64,000 nucleotides of DNA from Dreissena polymorpha. Its lineage: Eukaryota; Mollusca; Bivalvia; Myida; Dreissenidae. A program made the position numbers and the translations under genes. The DNA is taken from the NCBI RefSeq assembly GCF_020536995.1, contig NC_068360.1:16792609-16856608 (forward strand), written 5' to 3'. Shown here in pieces: positions 36,301-45,196 of this stretch. The notes under the pieces were generated by a model. It was given only the letters and a program-made list of their open reading frames with translations. It had not been told where the DNA came from and searched no databases. Position 1 is the first letter of the stretch, and every line of letters begins with the position of its first letter.

Positions 36301-39300
36301 TTTTACTTATAGCAGGGCTCTAGATAACGGTAGTGAAGTGGTCTTTATGAGGCAAATACACATTTGTTCTTCATAAAATCCTATGTCGGTTGTGCTTATT
36401 TGAATCGCATCATCAAGACGATACTTATGCGTAGCAACAAAATTAAAAAGAGAATGGTAAAACTCCCTTAATTTTGAGCCCTGCTTATAGGGAGCCCTTC
36501 CCTTTACGCAACGTTAACGTTTGCTCGAAGAGCGATTCACCCGACCCTAAATCACTGTATTGGTTGAGTTTAAAGAAACACGGGTAAAATTAAATCGTAA
36601 AAACAACTGATTCTGGAAAAAAGGAATGCGTACATAAAATGTTTAAATGTCATATTATGGAGTCAGAACTTAGTGTGGGGGACACACGAAGTTTAGGGTG
36701 CTATATAGGATCGAACTTGTATGTCTGTCGGTCTGTCGGTCGGTCGGTCCGTTTTAAGTGTCCGCTCTCTCGGTTTTTCATCCGATCTTCACCAAACTTG
36801 GTTAGAAGTGGTATCTAGATGATGTCTATGTCAAGTTTGAATATTGGTCATGACGGGTCAAAAACTAGGTCACGGGGTCACTTAGTGCGTTTTAAACATT
36901 CAGCATGGTGTCCGCTCTCTAATTCAAGTAGTGTTCATCCAATATTCGCCAAACTAGGTCAGAAGTTGTATTAAGATGATGTCTAGGCCAAGTTTGAACA
37001 TGGGCCATGCCGGGCCAAAAACTATACTCCAGTCGGTCTATTTTTAACCTAGAAAAAATTGCAAAAGAATTAATTCCGTGTGGATCGTATTCTCCTATGT
37101 CTTATTAATACAAAGTGTTATTTTCAAGTCTCAACTCAATGGGGAAAGTGTTTAAATTAAACGTTAAAAATGGCGAAAAATGCAAATTTTTCTGATGTCA
37201 AATGTAGTACACCATACATGGTTTTCCAATAAATATGACGTCATAAAGTGACGTGCAACAGTACAACATGGCGGGCAAAGTCAGTTGACAGTTCTGCTGA
37301 TCGATGTGGTATCAACTGTGATTTTAGGTTATAAAGACGGTAAGTAGAAGTTTTGTATTTCAAGTGATGTGAATTGATATATTTCAATATAGAGCAATAC
37401 TTAATAGTGCCGATGTTTTAGCAGAAATCTAGTTGAAACAAGATTATAAGAAGGAGCCCTCTTCAAACACATGCATCAAGTTATATATGATATATTGACT
37501 TATTGAGTCGTTTATACTTCTTTGTAGATTTTTTTTACATATAAAAGACACATTGACAATCGGTATTTACTGGAAGCATTGTAAGTTCATGAGAATTTTT
37601 TTTGACAACCTGTAAACCGAATTCTGCAAAATTGTTAAAAGTACGGAAGCGTGTTATTGTCAAAATTCGCAAAATTTGTGAAAAATATTATTTCTTAGTT
37701 TGTCGCATTTCATTCTATTTTTTATTTAAACACGTTTATTATGAACATGAAATTGCTAAGTATTAAATATTTTCTATATTAACTCCATTTCAGGTCACGT
37801 GGATCAATGAAATATAGATTGCGGAAGAAATCAGTTACTCTTGTTTAATGTGGCTTGTTACCTGCAAATATCAATACTTAGGTATGTTTACCCTCACATA
37901 TCTTTAGAATGCAATCAGTAAGCTTTTGAAATTGTTGCAAACATTCTATAGAGAATAATGCAGTACAAAGGCAACAAGTTTATGATACATAATTAATGAA
38001 CTATAATAAGGCTAATATAAAGTAATGAATAACTTTTTTTCTAGGTTCATACATCGACGAGAGAAGTTGAAAGAAGGCAGTGGGGGCTGGTTATTGGGAA
38101 TTTTTTAAGCAAAGGTAAGGGTGCATTCGCATGCATTTATTAAAATTTATGTTAACATCCTTAAAACGAATTGAATGTTGAAATTAATTTATTGAAAAAA
38201 AAACACTTTTATTTACACTTTCTCTAAATTTGTAGGAATGTTAATCTGACGACTGGCACAAGTCCCTTTAAAGCATTTCATATACTGCGAAAACATTGAG
38301 ACCGATATATAAGGCTGTTACCAGAGGTCAAATATGTAGCATAAAGGTATGTCATATAGTTCTAAAATTGAATTATATGACGCACTGCAATTTGTAAATA
38401 CATTATGTACCCCTATGATTTGAACTTTAAACATTTATCACAATAAGGCATACACATAGTCCAATAACAAAACACATTTTTCAGAAAATAGTAAGATCGC
38501 ACAACTCGTTGATTGTCTATAACTCCTGTATACAATTATTAGTTTGATGTACAGATTATAATTTTCAAGCAAATATATATAGTTTCAAGTTTTAAAAGCC
38601 ATTTCCTTTGTTTGATATTCTGTTTTGCCTTTTGTGCAGACGCAGTAGTGTATAAAGTATGTGACAAGACCAAAAGTTCAAGTAGCTTTGGCCATCTTTA
38701 TCATTCAGCATGGTATGTTATATTTACTGAATAGTCCATTTTAGGATATGTCATGTATTGTTATAAAAAAAATGATAATTTAAAAGAATAATTATACTGC
38801 TAGTCAGTGATATTTGGATTGCGTCTGTTCACAAGTGGTTTTTAACATTTTGCCACTCGTACCACCCAGCACGTACTTTATTATACTAAAGTATGCTATT
38901 ATATAGTAAACATATCTTCCAAAATCAAAAAGGACACAGAAAATAAAACCAACACTGATTCAAAATACTTGGAGGCAACACAAATACTTATTTAACATTA
39001 TTCTACGTCTGTTACAGTTGTATGTATTGAAATTATATTTAAAATATATTTATGCAATCAATTATTTCAGCATTTTTGTTGCAGGGCAATGTATGATGGA
39101 TGACAGGCGATTAGCAGAAATTTAAGATCTGATGAGACGTTTGATATCAAGTGTGACTGCTTTTTTTACGCTAAATCGGACAAAAAGTTTAAGATCAGAT
39201 GAGACGTTTGATATCAAGTGTGTCTGCTTTTTCTACGCTAAATCGTATAAATCAGATATAAGGCGAGTAAATCAGACAAAGAAAGTATCGAATATCAAGA

Positions 39301-42300
39301 AGAATGTCCTTGGACCAGAGTTATGCAACATGCTTCCGTTCATACATGCATACACAGGTTGTGATGCGATTTCTATGATATATGGTATCAGCAAAGAAGC
39401 CGTACTGAAGCTTTTCAGAACCAGTCCCAATTGTTCAGACAGATCATTGAGATATTAAATGAAGAAGAACCAGACGTTAACAAGATAACAAATCATGGTA
39501 CAGAGGCAATATTTTTTCTCAACAACGGTGATACTTTAGACGGGCTCGATATCCTGAGATTCTGGAAGTTTACCCAGAAGGTTTGCACAACTTGTCAAGC
39601 AAAACGGCTGCCTTTCGCTTTCAATCACTGCGCACATACCTACAGACACAGATATGGCGAGGGAACAACACACTGGATGCAGTAGATTTGGGTTGGGATA
39701 TATCCAACTACAAATTAATTCCAGTAAGGACACATCTGTCTGCTCCTGAACCTCTACTCAAAGTAATACGCTGTAATTGCCAACAAAGTTGTGACTCACA
39801 ACGATATACGTGTAGGAAACATGGACTTGATTGTTCACAAGATTGTTCACAAGGCTGTGGGAACTGTCGATGAAACTGTTCAAATTCCTCCGACATCAAT
39901 GATCATGAGGAAATTGTGTCTGAAACCTGAACGTATTATATGTACGACCTGTATAAAGATTTAAAATTTTTAAAAGGATTCGATGCATTTATGAAAATAT
40001 TTGAAAGCATTCAGGTTTTTCAATAATTATACACATCATTTATTGGAATGTTTACGTAGCAAATGGCATTGACACATTATAATTGATTCAATATGTATAG
40101 ATTTAAAATAGTTTAGAATGCAGTACGTTTAGTGTGCGCATATATATTTATCGTTTCAAATAAGAAAATGCCAGATTTTCCAATGAGTTTATTTGATTGT
40201 GGATGTTTATTTTCTATAATACGTATCAAAATAGATCTGTATATGTGAACAACTTTGAAATGCAAAAATATACTTTAATCATTCATTAAAAAATGATTAA
40301 ACTATATACATGGTTTTTCGACACAAATGACAAAATTATACGTTTTGTTATAGTCCTATCGTATTTTTTGACGAAACAATTTCTTTACACTCGTATTAAT
40401 TACATAAACATGCAGATGCTATTCTTAATGACGTTTCGCACAAATCAGTGATTTTTTTTTGCTTTTATTTGTTACAGACTGTGCGATTTGAATTGGGAAA
40501 ATTATCGCGATAAACCATGAAATTGGGAAAATAGTGCGATAAACCATAAAATTAAGCATTATAAATATAAGTAACAGAATTAAAATTGCTTTTAATTAAG
40601 TGCCTGTTCAGTTTTTTTTCTAGCCATTTTGAGAAATGGAGTCTGGTCAAATTGAGATTGTTTTAATTGATAAAAGTGGCAACTTTGGGACTTATTTATC
40701 AACAAAAAGGACTAAATTAAAGTTATATATTTTGTAGGATGTTTAAATAAAAAGTTGGGATCTAGAGTTAAGAAATCATAAGTCATAAGAGGCTTTTTAT
40801 TTGTTTTAAGAAAATGATCTTTTATTGGGAAATTTTCATCAGCTTTTTGGGAAAAAAACATAGATCTTTCGATTGGGAAGCAGCCAAAAATCGGCGGTAA
40901 TTTTAAGCAAAAAAATCACTGTAAATATTTATCAAGTTATCTTGTGATTGATATTACTGGAGCCGAAATTTTAATTTTCTTGAGAGAGAAAAAAATGCTC
41001 GCTTAATTAACATTGTTACAATGTATTCAAACCAATTATTACAATACTATATCATATGTTTTCGCGACACTACATATCGTTTTACTCTTACATGTTATTC
41101 TTATATAGAGTTAATAATAATCTTAAATGACATCAAATCAGTATATGCCTTTTAATTACATATTGAACAAATCGAAAATATAGGCTTGGCAAAAATATGG
41201 TTTTCGCGAATTTGTGTACAGTTATTTTAATATGTATTTGATATAAAATGGGTAAAGTGAATATATTAAAAGGAATTGAAGTTAAATATAGTTGCTTATT
41301 TCTACTTAAATGAGATTTCCCTGGGCTGCATAACTGTTTCTGGTTGCACTAAATGATCTTAGGTGAATGATCTTGAGAATACAATTAATGGACACTGTTG
41401 AAAAGAAGTGGGTGGGGTAAATTGACCCTAGACATACAATAAATATGATCAAAATAAAAAGAGAAGTCGACTTAAAGACCATCACCAGCATCTTGACATA
41501 TTTGTATGTCGTATATGCTTCAAAAACAATGAAAACTTATGCTTAATGACCAGATGCATTTCATATATGCATTTTTTGGTAAATGTCCACTGGTTTCAGC
41601 TGAAGTTCAAGGCATGTTGTTTTGTTACAAATTTGAGCACTTTCCGCCAAAAATAAATAATTTTAAACCTTTTCATGAGATTCCCCATATATTTAAACAC
41701 TTAAAAATAAGCAAATCAATTCTTTTGCAATTTTTTCTACCTTTGGCCATTTTAAGGCTAGAATGACTGGAGTACTAGGTCACGGGGTCACTTGGTGCGT
41801 TTTTTAACATTCAGCATGGTGTCCGCTCTCTACTTCAAGTAGTATTCATCAGATATTCACCAAACTTCGTCAGAAGTTGTATCTTGATGATGTATAGGCA
41901 AAGTTCAAACATGGGCCATGCGGGGTCAAAACTAAGTCACGGTTCACTTAGTGCGTTTTAAACATTGAGCATGGTGTCCGCTGTTTTTGTGTGAAGACAA
42001 CACGTAAAATATTTTGTGTCAATGCGGCATGTGGGGATATTTGTCACGTCTGTTCTTTCAAATGTATTCTTGTTTTGTCTTTTCACAGGATCTGAACCCA
42101 TGGATAAGAAGACTCTTTCGAAGTATAGGTGCTTCTATTGTACATCACCTACATACAAAACAGGTGAATATTCGGAAATTGTGGAGCATTGTGTAAAAGG
42201 CCACAAGTGCCAGACTTTAAAATACAGAGAGCTTATTCTTCAAAGCGAAACTGGATTGCTTAAAAATTCCAATAGAATTTCGGACCTGCATCGCTGCTGA

Positions 42301-44487
42301 TATTAATCTCTGAGAGGCAGTTTAAGCAGAGTGATTATTCATGACATGCTAGGCTATCTAATATATAAGTAAATAGCTTTAGTACCTTCATTTGGACATA
42401 AAGATAAATGCTTTAGATCAACCGTTTAGAACGTAATTGAAAATATATGGTCATATAAATTTTACTCATTAGACATATCCCATTTGTTTAACATTTATCT
42501 TTCACATTTATACCAAATCATAATCATATTTCAAAGGGATAAGAACATGCTTCGGTAATTCGTTTTTTATTTGCGTACTAAGTACATACATTTTTATTTA
42601 TTGCCTGCTTAATTTAACAGTATTCCACAGCGAATTCTGCATTTTTGATTCACAAAAAACGAGTGTGTTATATCTGGAAAAAAGTGTCTAGATGTCGGGA
42701 AACGAAGTGCCATTGTTTTTTAGATGATCGGTAAACGAAGTGCAGATGAAAAATGTGCATGCGACTCTTAAAACATTTGAATTTTCTCAAATACATTAGT
42801 AAACTAAAATGTAACATGTTGTAACATTACTGGATATATTGATCTTTTATATTGAATAGTAAGCACGTTCTTGATTTATTTCCAAGTATGTTTATTTTGT
42901 TAAAATATGTACTGATCATTCAATTCATGCTGATTATCGATGGAATTTTATCGTTTTTTTAAATAATTCACCGTTTTTTCGCGAATTTCTTTCTTCGCAA
43001 TACGAAGTGCTATACCATTAATCACCCAAACAATGTTCTGTTTCTAAAAATCAAATAAACAGAACATAAATACAAAAAAAAAATGAAGAACTCACCTCTC
43101 GCGCGTGGCTTTTGTTGTTCTCTGTAAGTGAAGTGCCATCCGTCAACGAAGTATTCGCATACCCGGCGTGCTGATACCACTTTTTGGATATGGTATATTC
43201 ATATTGGATTTCGTAATATACCGTACTTTACGAGACACCGTAATTTCGAAAGTGAACCATCTTGGTATAGAGATCATACAATCTTATGTCACGTGAGCAC
43301 TTTTTGTGTCAGACATTAACAAATGTTTGGCCGCTCGTCGACGTACAATAATCGTTAGTAGGATTTGGATACATAAAGGGTCACATACGACCGATTAGGT
43401 ATGACTTCTGCCATACATACAAAACATCCTTTTTGTCAACTTTACTATCAACAAAAGTAAATAACGCGTCTAAATTTTAATTTTATTCTCCTAGCATGTA
43501 TTGCACAGTGTGTAAGTTATTCAGACAGTTTTAATTAAGACCATTGCAACTTACGAGTAATAAAGCAAGATTCCCATATCCTCTCATTCTCAACAATATT
43601 TGGACATACTTTAGATACATACCATTTTTTGTCTGGTCGAAGTACAAATCAATAGTGATCTAAAAAAAGAGAATACATTAGATAACACGACATATTATAT
43701 ATTTTTAATACAACCAATAGATAAAAAGAGCTGTTATAAGCATAACGATTAATTTAATCAACTGCTAAACTAAAGCTTATTTGTTATTTAATTCATTCAA
43801 CGCACAAAGAAGAGAAACATTAAGCAGAGAAACATACAACGAAACTGAGATAATTGCAAAAAGGAATGTGTGAGACATTTTACATTTAAATTGTCCACGT
43901 AATAGTATTCCTAGTGTGTCAGATAACTATATCTTTACTTCATATGATATCGTTTGTCAGGTAATTATATCAGTGTAGTTTGATTTGGTTGTTCACAGAG
44001 ACTTTTCAATGAAGTGTAATTTCCGAATTACTTAGATAATGTATATAAGAAAATATTGCCACGGATATAATTTTCACATTTCTTTATATACATGCACGTT
44101 TGATCCAACCGGTTTGACATATGAAAATATGCTATTAAACCTTCGTCCACAAGTACTATTGATTAACTGGTTTCTAACCGAAAACTAAAAGTATTTTTTC
44201 AATATTCATACCTTTCGCATGGCTAGTTTGAGAACAAGTTCCGAACCGCCGCAGCATGTACTGTTGTCTTCAGATCGCCTCATCGTGCCAACAAGTTTCT
44301 TTTTATTTTCAATAAGACCATCTCTTCGCGACCACAGGTCTGTGCATGGGGTACATATCGAACTTCCCACCTTATCGTAGTTTCGACGACATCGCCAAGT
44401 GATAACGATGGCAATGAAAATGATTGTCTGCACTACGACTCCAATTATAAGAGTCCACAGACCAATTTTTTTCGGTGTAGGTTTCAT
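30387..44487 (-). CDS. TNF-superfamily ligand, type II membrane protein, three-exon model, 256 aa
   Basis: Exons 44487-44212, 43659-43623 and 30844-30387 join in phase to 256 residues plus stop. Exon 1 encodes a nine-residue basic cytosolic tail (MKPTPKKIG), one membrane span (about residues 10-31, LWTLIIGVVV...) and a cysteine-bearing stalk (CTPCTDLW, STCCGG). Exon 2 is only 37 nt. Exon 3 encodes the TNF homology domain, with RLHWTKDGDTF as the first strand, GEIFIWKPGNYLIS, YYVFSQFLYL, a C-x6-C pair, FDRVSVAVSHPQLV, and a C-terminal STFTAFYTHG like the usual YFGAFxL end. Such ligands trimerise at the cell surface and bind TNF receptors. The strand-A A-H-L motif is not seen, so an extra phase-1 exon in the 12.8 kb intron 2 is possible. 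Exon joins are inferred from splice sites and phase. The TNF call itself is good. Confidence 0.75.
31406..31899 (-). mobile_element. TTAA-flanked ~500 bp element with internal tRNA-like promoter, copy 3, inverted
   Basis: TTAA flanks are at 31402-31405 and 31900-31903, with ends AGGGGCCTTTTCACAG and ACGTGAAAAGGCCCTTA. The tRNA-like core (minus strand, about 31613-31540) reads GAGCACGGATGGCCGAGTGG with B box GGTTCGAGCCC. It lies in intron 2 of the TNF-ligand gene. Confidence 0.78.
31904..34002. other. TNF-ligand intron 2, left part, no gene seen
   Basis: AT-rich intron up to the target duplication of the 9.16 kb element. No exon with TNF-like or other recognisable coding sequence was found on the minus strand. 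Confidence 0.4.
34880..35513 (+). pseudogene. Crypton-type (DUF3504-like) tyrosine recombinase, C-terminal remnant
   Basis: The reading starts with VFIYKLYSDMRPSDFSSKHL, is broken by a stop at about 35033, and resumes with GVNKLGQMLKAMAKDAGF. It then gives NHSVRKFLVQKL, with the HxxR catalytic motif at 35126-35140, then TGHKNVQSITNYSN with the Gly-His pair and the candidate nucleophile tyrosine. The usual tail of the family (FGATFNIQNVNVY) follows in another frame, ending at 35513. The fold and order match the tyrosine recombinases of Crypton elements and their domesticated KIAA1958-like relatives. The N-terminal half, with the first catalytic arginine, is absent. It is not functional as it stands. 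Confidence 0.75.
35941..36082. repeat. Perfect 142 bp palindrome with 42 bp arms
   Basis: Arms 35941-35982 and 36041-36082 are exact complements, beginning GAATAATAGGTTAGTGTTG. The loop holds a second, imperfect hairpin (GGCACGAAAACGAAAAAGCA against GTGCTTTTTGTTTTC). A related TATAATCAAC phrase recurs near 34600. It may be a MITE or a recent fold-back. It lies inside the 9.16 kb element. Confidence 0.9.
36660..37024. repeat. ~150 bp tandem repeat, left part, interrupted by an insertion
   Basis: Units start GTGTCCGCTCTCT at 36758 and 36908 and share CACCAAACT, AGATGATGTCTA and GGTCACTTAGTGCG. A CGGTCGGTCGG run precedes the array. The array stops in mid-unit at CTA (37022-37024) and resumes at 41775 after the 4.75 kb element. 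Confidence 0.85.
37025..41774 (+). mobile_element. 4.75 kb nested DNA transposon, Academ-like (inferred), 3 bp target duplication CTA
   Basis: The ends TACTCCAGTC and GACTGGAGTA are inverted repeats, extended by AGAAAAAATTGCAAAAGAATT on both sides after a small length difference. CTA at 37022-37024 and 41775-41777 is the target duplication, proven by the tandem-repeat unit it splits. Inside, on the plus strand, is a decayed gene (39132-39873). A 3 bp target duplication plus that gene type suggest an Academ-like element. The family name is inference. The 5' part from 37260 has donor-like AG/GTAAGT sites, as if the gene once had leader exons. Confidence 0.75.
39132..39873 (+). pseudogene. Decayed transposon protein with GCD-type motif and C-terminal cysteine cluster
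   Basis: Three consecutive frames read into each other. The first has LPFIHAYTGCDAISMIYG, a motif I associate with a family of invertebrate transposon-borne proteins. The second has DTLDGLDILRFWKFTQK. The third has TAAFRFQSLRTYLQTQIWRG and APEPLLKVIRCNCQQSC, then a CRKHGLDCSQDCSQGCGNC cluster resembling CXC (tesmin/TSO1-like) zinc sites. At least two frameshifts separate the frames, and the start is missing. The gene is therefore dead in this copy. Whether the family is the Academ transposase with its nuclease domain is inferred, not shown. Confidence 0.65.
41775..42000. repeat. ~150 bp tandem repeat, right part
   Basis: The array resumes with CTAGGTCACGGGGTCAC, has a full unit from 41819 (GTGTCCGCTCTCT) and the start of another at 41974, then ends. 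Unit length here is 155 bp against 150 bp on the left. Confidence 0.85.
42100..42300 (+). CDS. Small C2H2-type zinc-finger ORF in the 9.16 kb element, 66 aa
   Basis: A TTTTCACAG acceptor-like site lies just before the ATG at 42100, so the frame may be an exon with a short leader. The peptide opens MDKKTLSKYRC and has Cys11, Cys14, His30 and His35 (CFYC...HCVKGH), a C2H2 finger with a long inner spacing. It ends with TGA at 42298-42300. Such a finger could be the DNA-binding N-terminal part of a transposon protein whose remainder is lost or decayed. I do not recognise the full protein. It lies outside the nested 4.75 kb element but inside the larger one. Confidence 0.45.
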   Translation: MDKKTLSKYRCFYCTSPTYKTGEYSEIVEHCVKGHKCQTLKYRELILQSETGLLKNSNRISDLHRC

Positions 44488-44689
44488 GTGTAGATCGGCA
44501 TGTTAAAACTGAAACATTACACAGACGTTAGAGTACGCTTAATCATAATAATTATCGTCATGAAATTCATAGTAAGACATACATGCGTTAAAATAGTAAA
44601 ACTATATATGATCACACACCATGTAAATAACAGTATATTATGTAATATACAATACATTAACAATGGATCTTATAAGCTGCTGGTGTGGG

Positions 44690-44755
44690 GAAAAATTGTT
44701 TGTGTGTGTGCGTGCATATGTGCGTGCGTGCGTGTATGTGTGCATGAACTATGGA
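44690..44755. repeat. (GT)n-type microsatellite
   Basis: An imperfect run of TGTGTGTGCGTGCATATGTGC-like dinucleotides lies upstream of the TNF-ligand start codon on the minus strand. Confidence 0.8.
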
Positions 44756-44804
44756 CACGGCGTATGACCACCTAGTACATATCGATTGGTCATTGTCGGC
44801 TCGG

Positions 44805-45196
44805 GTACTACTTACATGTACCCCGGGTACTCTTAAGTATACTTATATGTACCCCGGGTACGGTAAATATACTAAAACGTACCCGTGAATTTAACGCTAA
44901 ATCAGTCGTTGTCGGCTATTTTTTTTTAATTAATTATATTCACATTTATTTCAATATTCTTTAAAATGGCCTCTATATTATCGAAACTCATACTCAAAAA
45001 GCATGTTGAAACAGTTTTTTTTAAAGAGAAGTTTGTTTAAGATAGTCGGTAGCGTGTTTAACGACATCGGATTTTGGGCGGGAATACTCCTTGGGTACAG
45101 TCTAATATCGACCGGGTACGATTAAGTATATTAACAGTACCCGGGGTATATGTAAGTATACTTAAGAGTACCCGGGGTACATGTTAGCCCTAGTAC
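44805..45196. mobile_element. MITE with TIRs built of GTACCCCGGGTAC palindromes
   Basis: The left arm ACATGTACCCCGGGTACTC, TTAAGTATACTT, TGTACCCCGGGTAC is mirrored on the right by GTACCCGGGGTATATG, AAGTATACTTAA and GTACCCGGGGTACATGT. Arms are about 60 bp or more, and the element is about 390 bp, non-coding. It lies 320 bp upstream of the TNF-ligand start codon. Confidence 0.75.

Larger units (their letters stand above)
34009..43170. mobile_element. 9.16 kb TIR transposon with 6 bp target duplication, carrying nested elements
   Basis: The termini are inverted repeats of about 85 bp (34009-34095 and 43085-43170), starting CACGCCGGGTATGCGAATAC, with only a few mismatches. A perfect direct repeat CTGATA lies outside both ends (34003-34008 and 43171-43176). 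Subterminal copies of a GGCACTTCGTT-like motif face inward on both sides. Contents, left to right, are recombinase remains, a 142 bp palindrome, a ~150 bp tandem repeat split by a 4.75 kb element, and a zinc-finger ORF. A 6 bp duplication is known for Dada, IS3EU and Polinton elements, but no Polinton hallmark gene and no transposase of the other two is recognised. The superfamily is therefore open. It sits in intron 2 of the TNF-ligand gene. Confidence 0.85.

Noticed and set aside
34009-43170. Polinton-like element
   Set aside because: The 6 bp target duplication would fit, but the element is short and no DNA polymerase, integrase or capsid gene is seen, and the ends do not start AG.
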